Shown here: positions 1 to 9,214 of the stretch, in pieces
Layout of the letters: each line of letters starts with the position of its first letter
How positions within the stretch are numbered: the stretch's first letter is position 1
Assembly (NCBI GenBank): GCA_013202965.1
Contig: JABMQZ010000274.1
Span: 1-33,904 of the forward strand
Length of the DNA stretch: 33,904 nucleotides
Source of the DNA: Bacteroidota bacterium
GTDB lineage: Bacteria > Bacteroidota > Bacteroidia > Bacteroidales > B18-G4
Direction of reading: 5' to 3'
The notes under the pieces: generated by a model
The model's database searches: none
Told to the model about the DNA's origin: nothing
What the model saw: the letters and a program-made list of their open reading frames with translations, nothing else
Program-made: the position numbers and the translations under genes

Positions 1-2
1 CG

Positions 3-1334
3 GGACATGAAGCTTTTACTGCCATGCGTGCCAGGGGAGCAATGGTTACTGATATTGCCATTATCATCATAGCGGCAGACGACGATGTGATGCCCCAAAC
101 CAAAGAAGCCATCAATCACGCACAGGCTGCAGGAGTGCCGATTATCTTTGCCATCAATAAAATTGACAGGCCCAATGCCAATCCTGAAAAGATCAAACAG
201 CAACTGTCAGAAATGAACATTCTGGTGGAAGATTGGGGAGGGAAATATCAGAGTCAGGATATTTCTGCTACGGAAGGAACCAATATTGACGAACTCCTCG
301 AGAAGATATTACTGGAAGCTGAGATGCTGGATCTTAAGGCCAACCCCGAAAAAAATGCGATTGGCACCGTGATCGAGTCCTCGCTCGACAAAGGAAGAGG
401 ATATGTAACCAATATTCTGGTGCAGGCTGGGACTTTACATAGGGGAGACATGGTACTTGCCGGTTCAAATTACGGCAAAATAAAGGCCATGTATAATGAA
501 AGAAACCAATTGATAAAAGAAGCCAGGCCTTCTGTGCCTGTATTGATACTTGGGCTTAACGGAGCTCCCCAGGCTGGTGATGGCTTCAACGTTATCAGGA
601 ACGAAAGGGAAGCTAAAAACATTTCCAATAAACGAGAACAATTGCAACGTGAACAGGGCCTGCGTACGACGAAGCATATTACCCTCGATGAGATCGGCCG
701 CAGAATTGCCATCGGTGATTTCAAAGAACTTAACATTATCGTAAAAGGTGATGTTGATGGTTCGGTTGAAGCCCTGTCGGATTCACTGCTCAAATTATCA
801 ACTGAAGAAGTACAGCTAAACATCATACTGAAAGGTGTTGGTGCAATAACTGAAACAGATGTTATGCTCGCATCCGCTTCAAATGCAATCATTATCGGAT
901 TCCAGATCCGCCCTCAACCCGGGGCAAGGAAGCTAGCCGAACATGAACAGATCGACATTCGCCTGTACAGTATTATCTACCAGGCTATCGAAGAGATCAA
1001 ATCTGCTATTGAAGGCATGCTCTCACCTGACATTGAAGAAAAGATCACCTGTAACGTGGAAGTCAGGGAAGTATTCAAGATCACCAAGGTGGGTACCGTT
1101 GCAGGATGTATGGTACTTGATGGTAAAATTACACGTAAGACCACTGTACGCCTGATACGCGACGGCATTGTTGTATATACCGGCGTGCTGGGATCCCTGA
1201 AACGATTTAAGGATGATGCTAAAGAGGTGGCCACCGGTTATGAATGCGGCCTGAACATCGAGAACTTCAATGATATCAAAGTTGGTGATATTATTGAGGG
1301 ATATGAAGAAATTAAAATCAAGAGAACGCTGTAA
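3..1334 (+). CDS. infB: Translation initiation factor IF-2, 3' part (truncated by window start)
   Basis: Frame is open from nt 3: [41 protein letters not shown]...NKIDRP, the IF-2 G domain, followed by IF-2 C-terminal domains; stop TAA 1332-1334. Confidence 0.97.
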   Translation, partial: GHEAFTAMRARGAMVTDIAIIIIAADDDVMPQTKEAINHAQAAGVPIIFAINKIDRPNANPEKIKQQLSEMNILVEDWGGKYQSQDISATEGTNIDELLEKILLEAEMLDLKANPEKNAIGTVIESSLDKGRGYVTNILVQAGTLHRGDMVLAGSNYGKIKAMYNERNQLIKEARPSVPVLILGLNGAPQAGDGFNVIRNEREAKNISNKREQLQREQGLRTTKHITLDEIGRRIAIGDFKELNIIVKGDVDGSVEALSDSLLKLSTEEVQLNIILKGVGAITETDVMLASASNAIIIGFQIRPQPGARKLAEHEQIDIRLYSIIYQAIEEIKSAIEGMLSPDIEEKITCNVEVREVFKITKVGTVAGCMVLDGKITRKTTVRLIRDGIVVYTGVLGSLKRFKDDAKEVATGYECGLNIENFNDIKVGDIIEGYEEIKIKRTL

Positions 1335-2627
1335 TCACTTTCTGAACAAAGTCTGGGTCCGGTCGGGGCCGACTGAAACGATCTCAATAGGAATTCCGGT
1401 ATTTTTCTCAATGTAGCTGATGTAGTCGTTCAGTGTATCCGGTATCTGATTAATATTTTCCAGACTTTCAATATTACTGTTCCATCCCGGCAATGTGTTA
1501 TACACCGGCTCAATTTTTTCGCTGCACAGATCGAAGGGGACTTCCCTGCTTGGTTCACCGGCAATCGAATAGCTGGTGCATACATCCAATTCTGTGAAGG
1601 GGCTAAGCACATCGGTTTTCATCATAAATAGTTTTGTAACCCCATTGAGCATAATGGCGTAATTCAGTGCAACCAGGTCGAGCCAGCCACAACGGCGTGG
1701 ACGCCCTGTTGTTGAGCCGAATTCGCGCCCGGTTTCACGCATCAGGTCGCCGCTTTCATCCAGTAGTTCTGAGGGAAAAGGCCCGCTCCCCACACGGGTG
1801 CAATAAGCTTTGAAAACCCCGAAAACTTCACCTATCTTTTGAGGAGACACTCCCAGCCCGGCACATACACCGGCACAAATAGTGTTTGATGAAGTCACGT
1901 AGGGATAGGTTCCAAAGTCAATATCCAGCATAGATCCCTGTGCACCTTCCGCAAGTACTTTTTTCCCTTCAGCCAGTGCATGATTAATAAAATATTCGCT
2001 ATTCACAAGCTGGAGGTCGTCAAATATTTCCAGGGCCTCAAACCAGGCCGATTCATAGTCAGGGAATGACATGCCATCAAATTCGAAATCTCCGGGATTA
2101 ACGCCGAATGACCCAATGATCCGCATATGCATTTCCCGGATTTTATCAAATTTCTCACGGAAACCAGTCTCATGCAAATCGCCAATCCGCAGGCCAAGTC
2201 TTGCAATTTTATCTGTATACGCAGGTCCAATACCTTTCAATGTTGAGCCAATCTTTTCTTTTCCCTTTGCCTTCTCATAAGCGGCATCCAGTAAACGATG
2301 CGAGGGAATAATCAGGTGCGCCTTACGGGAAATAAAAAGGCGTTCCCTGGCCAGGATATTATTGGCATCCAGGTTGTCAAGCTCCTTTTGCATGATAAAA
2401 GGATCGATGATCACCCCATTCCCGACAACATTTTTTGATGTTGGAGAAAAGATACCGGAGGGGATGGTGTGCAGAATAAACTTTTTCCCATCAAAAATAA
2501 TGGTATGCCCGGCATTGGGGCCTCCCTGAAATCTGGCAATAATATCATAATCAGGGGTCAGAACATCCACAATTTTCCCCTTACCTTCGTCTCCCCACTG
2601 GAGACCAAGTAACACATCTATTTTCAT
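1335..2627 (-). CDS. purA: Adenylosuccinate synthetase
   Basis: MKIDVLLGLQWGDEGKGKIVDVL...FQGGPNAGHTI...STLKGIGPAYTDK...GSTTGRPRRCGWLD are PurA signatures; 430 aa. Confidence 0.97.
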   Translation of the reverse strand: MKIDVLLGLQWGDEGKGKIVDVLTPDYDIIARFQGGPNAGHTIIFDGKKFILHTIPSGIFSPTSKNVVGNGVIIDPFIMQKELDNLDANNILARERLFISRKAHLIIPSHRLLDAAYEKAKGKEKIGSTLKGIGPAYTDKIARLGLRIGDLHETGFREKFDKIREMHMRIIGSFGVNPGDFEFDGMSFPDYESAWFEALEIFDDLQLVNSEYFINHALAEGKKVLAEGAQGSMLDIDFGTYPYVTSSNTICAGVCAGLGVSPQKIGEVFGVFKAYCTRVGSGPFPSELLDESGDLMRETGREFGSTTGRPRRCGWLDLVALNYAIMLNGVTKLFMMKTDVLSPFTELDVCTSYSIAGEPSREVPFDLCSEKIEPVYNTLPGWNSNIESLENINQIPDTLNDYISYIEKNTGIPIEIVSVGPDRTQTLFRK

Positions 2628-2638
2628 GAGCCTGATTT

Positions 2639-3082
2639 TTATTGTTTGATATGACCGTAAAACGTAAGTGAATGATGGGTAACTTCTACATTCAGTGTCT
2701 TCTCAACGTAGTTCTTAATATCCTCTATCCTCGGATCTGAGAATTCAAAAACCTGGCCATCGTTCACACTGATAAAATGATCATGTTTTTTGAACTTGTA
2801 GGAACGCTCAAATTGCGCGCAGTTATTCCCAAACTGATGCTTCGTAACAAGATTGCAGTCGAGCAGCAATTCAATCGTATTATAAAGTGTAGCCCGGCTG
2901 ACACGATACTTATTGTTCTTCATCCGGATATAAAGGGTTTCTATATCGAAATGCCCTTCCGTTGCATAAATCTCCTGCAAAATCGTGTATCTTTCAGGTG
3001 TTTTCCTGTGTCCTCTCTGCTCCAGATAATCCGTAAATAATTTCTTGACTTGCTCAACTGTATCCTTGTTCGTATCTTTCAT
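2639..3082 (-). CDS. Fur-family transcriptional regulator; start likely MKDTNKD at 3082, not the ORF start at 3109
   Basis: Fur-like winged helix ([52 protein letters not shown]) and [17 protein letters not shown] -7 motif at 3107-3114 argues against the upstream start. Confidence 0.85.
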   Translation of the reverse strand: MKDTNKDTVEQVKKLFTDYLEQRGHRKTPERYTILQEIYATEGHFDIETLYIRMKNNKYRVSRATLYNTIELLLDCNLVTKHQFGNNCAQFERSYKFKKHDHFISVNDGQVFEFSDPRIEDIKNYVEKTLNVEVTHHSLTFYGHIKQ

Positions 3083-3106
3083 CGAAGTACATTTTATTAC
3101 AAGCCT

Positions 3107-3114
3107 CAAATTTA
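3107..3114 (-). promoter_or_regulatory. Putative Bacteroidota -7 element (TAAATTTG) for the Fur-family gene
   Basis: Matches TAnnTTTG on the minus strand, about 25 nt upstream of ATG 3082. Confidence 0.5.
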
Positions 3115-3211
3115 ATGAAAAAATTTTTATTATAATTTGGTATAAATAAAAATAATTTCACTTATCCGCTATTAAAACGATTAATTCCCTACAAAAGTGA
3201 CACTTACAAGA

Positions 3212-5443
3212 TTAAGTCACAGAGCGGTCTATCCGGCTGATCTTTTGAATTTCAGGAATTTTCTTGAGGTTATCAATTAATTGATTCAGGGCTTGTGTAT
3301 TTTCAATATACAACATGATCACGACATCAGTGAGGCCGCCGTGCGTATTCAGGTTAAATGAACGGATCCCAAGGTCATGTTTATCATAGATAACCTCAGA
3401 TATTTGCCTTATGAGGCCCTTCTTGTCAACACATTTCAATTTAATTCCGGTCAGGAAGCCAATGGATTCATTGGTTCTCCATTTCGCTTTAATGATCCTG
3501 TTGCCGTAGCTGGACATCGATTGAATGGCCACCGGACAGTTTGTGCGATGGATCATGATTTTACCTTTTCGGCTTATGAATCCCATCACATCATCTCCGG
3601 GAATCGGGTTACAACATTTGGAAATAACATAGCGGATATCTTCAATATCGTCGCTTAGAACCAGTGTTTCAGGTTTCTCATTTAACTGTTCAATAAGATC
3701 AGGGCTTACCGACTTCTGGGTTCTTGAGCGTGTAAAAGGTTTGCTGATATACCTGAGCCAACTCCCCTGATCAGTTAATTGTGTAAAGGCCTTCACATCC
3801 TGCAAGCGAATGCTGTCATGCGCCAGATCATAATACATCCTGATCTGCGATGTATAGCCTACATACTCCATAAAACGGTTTGCCACCCCTTCAGAACATT
3901 CGACCTTTTGTTGTCCGAGGTATTTTTTAAGTATTTCTTTTCCTTTTTCGGTAAATTTTCTGTACTCATCTTTCAGTGCCGCTTTGATACGATGTTTTGC
4001 TCTTGCTGTGATCACAAATCCCAGCCAGTTTTCTGTTGGCACCTGCTTCTGGGATACGATCACCTCTACCTGATCACCGCTGTTCAACTTATGGTTCAGG
4101 GGGACCAGATTATGGTTCACCTTGGCCCCTATGGCCCGGTTTCCTATCTGGGAGTGGATATTATATGCAAAGTCAAGGACTGTGGCACCTACAGGCATGA
4201 TCTTCAAATCACCTTTGGGTGTATAAACAAAGATCTCATCAGCAAACAGGTTAAGCTTGAAGTCATCCAGGAAGTCAAGTGCATCGGAATCTTCTCCATG
4301 CAGCATTTCCCTGATCTTGTTTAACCATTCATCAAGGCCGGTTTCATGGTCAATTCCATCTTTATATTTCCAGTGGGCAGCATATCCTTTTTCTGCGATT
4401 TCATCCATTCGTTTCGTACGGATCTGAACTTCCACCCATTTCCCGGTCCGGCTCATTACCGTAGTATGCAGCGCTTCATACCCATTTGCCTTGGGAAGGG
4501 AAATCCAGTCACGCAGCCGTTTCTGATTTGGCCTGTAATAATCGGTAATGACGGAATATACTCTCCAGCATTGTTCCTTTTCCTTCTCAATGGGCGTGTC
4601 GATGATGATCCGGATGGCAAAAAGATCAAAAATATCTTCAAACGGAATTTCCTTGCTTTGCATTTTCTCCCAGATAGAAAAAACAGATTTCTCCCTGTCC
4701 AGGATACTGAAATTCATTCCTTTTCCTGCCAGGTCTTTCTTAATGGGATAAATGAACTTATTATTAAAGCGTTTTCTTTCCGGTCTTGATTCTTCCAGTT
4801 TTCTTGAGATGGTATTAAAAACTTCCGGTTCCAGAAACTTCAGCGACAGGTCTTCCAATTCGCTTTTGATGGCATGAAGTCCGAGACGATGCGCCAGTGG
4901 TGCAAAGAGGAAAAGGGTTTCAGATGCAATTTTGAGTTGTTTGTCTCCGGGCATTGCATCCAGTGTGCGCATATTATGCAAACGATCGGCAAGTTTGATC
5001 AGGATCACCCTCACGTCCACCGACATGGTCAAAAGCATTTTTTTGAAATTTTCAGCCTGGGCTGAAGACGCAGGATGTTCGAAGATCTCTTCTATTTTTG
5101 TCAATCCATCTATGATCCTGGTGACAGTATCCCCGAATAAATGCCTGATATCTTTCAGGGTATACTCAGAATCCTCAACGACATCATGCAGGAGAGCACA
5201 AATAACAGAAGTGGTACCCAGACCGATCTCTCCGGCAGCGATTTTTGCTACATCAAGCGGATGATAAATATAGGGTTCTCCCGACTTCCTGCGCATATCC
5301 TTGTGCGCATCCACTGCCAGGTTAAATGCTTTCCGGACAAGTTTTTTATTGACCGGTTTCTCCCGTGTAGCCCAAACCCTGAGCAGGTTTCGGTAACGGT
5401 TCAATATTTCTCTTTTTTCCTTTTCCGGGTCCGGAGTATACAT
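3212..5443 (-). CDS. spoT: Bifunctional (p)ppGpp synthetase/hydrolase, RelA/SpoT family (Rsh)
   Basis: HD hydrolase motif (ALLHDVVEDSEYT), synthetase domain (FSIWEKMQSK, GYEALHTTV, VEVQIRT..AEKGYAAHW), TGS domain and C-terminal ACT domain; 743 aa. Confidence 0.95.
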   Translation of the reverse strand: MYTPDPEKEKREILNRYRNLLRVWATREKPVNKKLVRKAFNLAVDAHKDMRRKSGEPYIYHPLDVAKIAAGEIGLGTTSVICALLHDVVEDSEYTLKDIRHLFGDTVTRIIDGLTKIEEIFEHPASSAQAENFKKMLLTMSVDVRVILIKLADRLHNMRTLDAMPGDKQLKIASETLFLFAPLAHRLGLHAIKSELEDLSLKFLEPEVFNTISRKLEESRPERKRFNNKFIYPIKKDLAGKGMNFSILDREKSVFSIWEKMQSKEIPFEDIFDLFAIRIIIDTPIEKEKEQCWRVYSVITDYYRPNQKRLRDWISLPKANGYEALHTTVMSRTGKWVEVQIRTKRMDEIAEKGYAAHWKYKDGIDHETGLDEWLNKIREMLHGEDSDALDFLDDFKLNLFADEIFVYTPKGDLKIMPVGATVLDFAYNIHSQIGNRAIGAKVNHNLVPLNHKLNSGDQVEVIVSQKQVPTENWLGFVITARAKHRIKAALKDEYRKFTEKGKEILKKYLGQQKVECSEGVANRFMEYVGYTSQIRMYYDLAHDSIRLQDVKAFTQLTDQGSWLRYISKPFTRSRTQKSVSPDLIEQLNEKPETLVLSDDIEDIRYVISKCCNPIPGDDVMGFISRKGKIMIHRTNCPVAIQSMSSYGNRIIKAKWRTNESIGFLTGIKLKCVDKKGLIRQISEVIYDKHDLGIRSFNLNTHGGLTDVVIMLYIENTQALNQLIDNLKKIPEIQKISRIDRSVT

Positions 5444-5474
5444 AGGTGTATGTTTCCATTTCTGAACTACCTAA

Positions 5475-5482
5475 CAAAATTA
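5475..5482 (-). promoter_or_regulatory. Putative -7 element (TAATTTTG) for spoT/rsh
   Basis: caaaatta on + is TAATTTTG on -, about 32 nt upstream of ATG 5443. Confidence 0.5.
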
Positions 5483-5538
5483 CAGTAAAATAAGTTATTC
5501 TTTAAAGGAAGACAGGCATTTATTCTAAGGAATATTAT

Positions 5539-5546
5539 TAATTTTG
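5539..5546 (+). promoter_or_regulatory. Putative -7 element (TAATTTTG) for the T9SS cargo gene
   Basis: TAnnTTTG match about 28 nt upstream of ATG 5574. Confidence 0.5.
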
Positions 5547-5573
5547 GATTGGCTTGAACAAAGAATTTGCTTA

Positions 5574-8189
5574 ATGAAAAGACTTTTCCTGCTTAGCCTT
5601 ATGATTACCACCTGTTTATCTGTTGCCTTCGCAACGCATCAAAGAGCAGGTGAAATTACGTATACTTACGTTTCAGGCCTGACCTTTGAAATAACCGTCA
5701 TTACTTATACCCGTACTTCTGCACCAGCCGACAGGCCATGGCTTGAGATTTTATGGGGGGATGGCAGCAGCAGTGAGCTTCCCAGGACTGAAAAGATCAA
5801 TTACGGCAATGACATCAGCCGTAATGTTTATGCATACGTACCTGAGTTAGGGGCAACACAAGCACGACATACTTATTCTTCGCCCGGAACATACAAGATT
5901 TCCCTGGAAGATCCGAACAGGAATTTTGGCGTAATGAACATCCCGAATTCGGTGAATGTGCCACTGTACATAGAAACTATCATGGTCATCAACCCGCTTA
6001 TGGGCATGAACAACTCTCCCGTTTTGCTGAACCCTCCCATAGACAACGGCTGCGCCAACCAGATCTACATCCATAATCCGGGCGCTTATGATATTGACGG
6101 TGATAGTCTTGCATACAGCCTCATCACCTGCAGGGGGGCAGAAGGCCTTCCTATTCCCGGCTATACCCTTCCAATAGCCACTGACAGCATCAGCATTAAT
6201 CCCGTAACCGGTGACCTGTTGTGGGTGACGCCCCCCATGCAGGGAGAGTTTAATATTGCCATCCTCATCGAGGAATACAGGAACGGGATCTGGATCGGGA
6301 GTATTACGCGCGATATGCAGATTAACATCATTGCCTGTGATCATCACCCGCCAACTATTCATGCTATCAGCGATACTTGCGTGGAGGCCGGCGACACATT
6401 GGTCTTTGAAGTGATGGCTACCGAAGCTGATGGAGATGTTGTAGAACTCAGCGCTACGGGAGGGCCCTTTGAAGTGGAACAAAGTCCGGCATGGATATTC
6501 CCTGATCCGGCCACAGGAATTGATACCGTAAAAACCACCTTCATCTGGGAAACTGTGTGTAATCACGTGCAAAAACAACCCTATTACACCTATTTTAAAG
6601 CCAGGGATGATGGAGAGCCTGTCAACCTCGTGGATTTAAAAACAATATCGATCAAAGTAATCGGCCCTGCACCCAAAGGACTGGCTGCCGAGCCCGTTGG
6701 AAATTCGATTCATCTCAGTTGGAATAAAAGTCCGTGCCTGAAAGCCGTACGCTACACGGTATACAGGAGGGTGGGCTTTTATGGATATATTCACGGTTAT
6801 TGCGAGACAGGTGTACCTGAATACACTGGTTACAGCCTCATTCATACAACTGCCACAGTTGACGACACCACATTTGCAGACAATGGAGGTGGCTCCGGAT
6901 TGATCAATGGGCTGGATTATTGTTATATGGTGGTGGCTATATTTTTTGATGGTGCTGAGAGTTATGCATCGGAGGAAGTTTGTGCCCAGCTTAAAAAAGA
7001 TCTTCCCATTATCACAAATGCCGGAAACGACAGTGCCAACCTCTTCAATGGGTATGCCCGGCTGGCATGGTCAAAACCGACAGAACTGGACACCATACAG
7101 ATACCGGGGCCATATTATTATGAACTTTATCGGGCCGAAGGGCCGGATGGTCAGGATTTCCAGTTCATAGAAAGCTTCCCTGAACTGAACGACACCTTAT
7201 ATCTTGACCAGTCCTTAGATCTTAATGCAAGCCCTTTTGCATATAATTACAAGTTAGACTTCCTGAGTGGATCCCATGGGTACATTGGCACTACTCAGCA
7301 AGCCACCACTATTTACCTGGACATTTATGAGACCGACAGGAGGCTTGAACTCAGCTGGCATCTGAATGTTCCCTGGAACAACGAATACTATACGATCTTT
7401 AAAAAAGAGCCCGGTGGCAGTGATTATATTCAAATCACCACAACAACTGACTTATCCTATGTAGATTCGAACCTGGTAAATCATGAAGAATACTGTTATT
7501 ACATTAAGAGCACGGGAAGTTATGGAACCACAGGCCTGATAGATCCCATCATTAATTTTTCACAGATCGCATGTGGAAAGCCGCTTGACAATGTTCCCCC
7601 CTGCCCTCCCGGGCTTGCCGTTTATACTGACTGTACTGAATTTAAAAATACACTGAGATGGAGCAATCCGGCACTCATTGACAGCTGTGACCCGGATGTT
7701 GCACAATACTATATTTATTACGGACCGGATGAAAGCTCCGACTTTTCGCTGATCGATTCTGTATTGCAAAGCAATGAAGACAGCCTGACCTATATCCATG
7801 GGGGATACACACTCGGATGCTATGTCGTAACCGCCCTTGATTCATTGGGCAACCAAAGTGCGTATAGCAACATAGTATGCACACCGGGCTGTTCCGGTTA
7901 TGAACTGCCAAATGTTTTCACCCCTAATGGTGACCAGTATAATGATTATTTCACCCCGTTTCCTGAAACTGCAGGCAGGGCAGAAAGTATAGATATCAAA
8001 ATCTTTAACAGGTGGGGGCAAATGGTTTATGAAACTACAGATCCGATGATTAACTGGGACGGAAGAAACCATAAAACAAACAAAGATTGTCCTGACGGCA
8101 CCTATTTCTATGTTTGTGAAGTATATGAAAAAACCCTGACAGGTCTTGTCCAAAAGACCCTTCAGGGTTCAATCACTATTTTAAGGTGA
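5574..8189 (+). CDS. Large secreted protein with gliding-motility-associated C-terminal (CHU_C / T9SS type B sorting) domain
   Basis: Signal peptide MKRLFLLSLMITTCLSVAFA starting at 5574; FN3/PKD-like repeats; C-terminus ELPNVFTPNGDQYNDYFTPF...IKIFNRWGQMVYETTDPMINWDGRNHKTNKDCPDGTYFYVCEV. Confidence 0.92.
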   Translation: MKRLFLLSLMITTCLSVAFATHQRAGEITYTYVSGLTFEITVITYTRTSAPADRPWLEILWGDGSSSELPRTEKINYGNDISRNVYAYVPELGATQARHTYSSPGTYKISLEDPNRNFGVMNIPNSVNVPLYIETIMVINPLMGMNNSPVLLNPPIDNGCANQIYIHNPGAYDIDGDSLAYSLITCRGAEGLPIPGYTLPIATDSISINPVTGDLLWVTPPMQGEFNIAILIEEYRNGIWIGSITRDMQINIIACDHHPPTIHAISDTCVEAGDTLVFEVMATEADGDVVELSATGGPFEVEQSPAWIFPDPATGIDTVKTTFIWETVCNHVQKQPYYTYFKARDDGEPVNLVDLKTISIKVIGPAPKGLAAEPVGNSIHLSWNKSPCLKAVRYTVYRRVGFYGYIHGYCETGVPEYTGYSLIHTTATVDDTTFADNGGGSGLINGLDYCYMVVAIFFDGAESYASEEVCAQLKKDLPIITNAGNDSANLFNGYARLAWSKPTELDTIQIPGPYYYELYRAEGPDGQDFQFIESFPELNDTLYLDQSLDLNASPFAYNYKLDFLSGSHGYIGTTQQATTIYLDIYETDRRLELSWHLNVPWNNEYYTIFKKEPGGSDYIQITTTTDLSYVDSNLVNHEEYCYYIKSTGSYGTTGLIDPIINFSQIACGKPLDNVPPCPPGLAVYTDCTEFKNTLRWSNPALIDSCDPDVAQYYIYYGPDESSDFSLIDSVLQSNEDSLTYIHGGYTLGCYVVTALDSLGNQSAYSNIVCTPGCSGYELPNVFTPNGDQYNDYFTPFPETAGRAESIDIKIFNRWGQMVYETTDPMINWDGRNHKTNKDCPDGTYFYVCEVYEKTLTGLVQKTLQGSITILR

Positions 8190-8209
8190 CACTTAAGGGC
8201 TAAACAGCC

Positions 8210-9214
8210 TTATTTATCAATGCTCATTAAGAGTGTGATCAGATCAACTACCCTGTTGGAATATCCCCATTCATTGTCGTACCAGTTCAGTGTCCTGACG
8301 ATTCTTTTGCCCAGCACTTTGGTATATTCGGGATCATAGATAGAGCTGTATGAGTTCCCTACTATATCTGACGAAACAATCATGTCTTCTGAATAAAGGA
8401 GGATATTTTCCATGCGTTTTGTTTTGGATGCAATCCTGACGGCAGCATTGATATCCTCGACCGTCACATCTTTTTCTACCTCGACCACCAGGTCGACAAC
8501 AGAGCCATCAGGAACAGGTACCCTGGAGGCCATACCATCCAGTTTACCTTTCAGAGCCGGAATAACCTGCCCTACAGCTTTGGCTGCACCGGTTGTGGTA
8601 GGAATGATATTCTCGGCTGCTGCACGGCCACGGCGCCAGTCCTTGTGCGGTACATCTGCCAGGCGCTGGTCATTGGTATATGCATGCGTTGTGGTCATGA
8701 GGCCTTCCTTTATACCGAAAGAGTCGTTGAGGACTTTGGCCATCGGTGCAAGGCAGTTGGTGGTACAACTGGCATTGGAGATGATCTTATGTTCCGGTTT
8801 CAATTCATCTTCATTTACACCCAGTACAACAGTACAATCAATTTCATCTTTGGCCGGCACGGTCAGGACAACCCTTTTCGCCCCTGCCCTGAGATGAGGT
8901 TCCAGCTTTTCCCTGGTGCGAAAGATCCCTGTAGCTTCTACCACTACATCAATATCCAGTTCTTTCCACGGGAGATCTTCAGGATCCCTGATACTCAGCA
9001 TTTTAACTTTTTCATGCGGTGTAACCAGGTAATCATCTACCAGTTTGATATCCTGGCCGAAGCCTGACATCACTGTATCATATTTCAGGAGGTATGCCAG
9101 CACCTCATCATCAAAGAGGTCGTTTATAGCAACCACATCAATGTCTTTCCTTGCATTCATGATCCTGAACACCGAGCGTCCGATCCTTCCGAATCCGTTT
9201 ATTGCTACTCTCAT
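8210..9214 (-). CDS. gap: Glyceraldehyde-3-phosphate dehydrogenase, type I (canonical)
   Basis: VAINGFGRIGRSVFR, ISNASCTTNCLAPMAK active site, TTHAYTNDQRLAD, WYDNEWGYSNRVVDL. Confidence 0.97.
   Translation of the reverse strand: MRVAINGFGRIGRSVFRIMNARKDIDVVAINDLFDDEVLAYLLKYDTVMSGFGQDIKLVDDYLVTPHEKVKMLSIRDPEDLPWKELDIDVVVEATGIFRTREKLEPHLRAGAKRVVLTVPAKDEIDCTVVLGVNEDELKPEHKIISNASCTTNCLAPMAKVLNDSFGIKEGLMTTTHAYTNDQRLADVPHKDWRRGRAAAENIIPTTTGAAKAVGQVIPALKGKLDGMASRVPVPDGSVVDLVVEVEKDVTVEDINAAVRIASKTKRMENILLYSEDMIVSSDIVGNSYSSIYDPEYTKVLGKRIVRTLNWYDNEWGYSNRVVDLITLLMSIDK

Noticed and set aside
3377-5488. Several long ORFs antisense to spoT/rsh (181, 147, 115, 110 aa)
   Set aside because: No recognisable domains; codon pattern is the shadow of the strong minus-strand gene. 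Same reasoning applies to the other antisense ORFs in the track (e.g. 470-892, 5847-6578, 8412-8897, 10530-11030, 16145-16705, 28646-29170).
8190-8215. Small hairpin (aagggctaaacagcctt) between convergent T9SS cargo and gap genes as a bidirectional terminator
   Set aside because: Stem is only about 5 bp with a bulge and flanking T/A tracts are weak; not enough to call.
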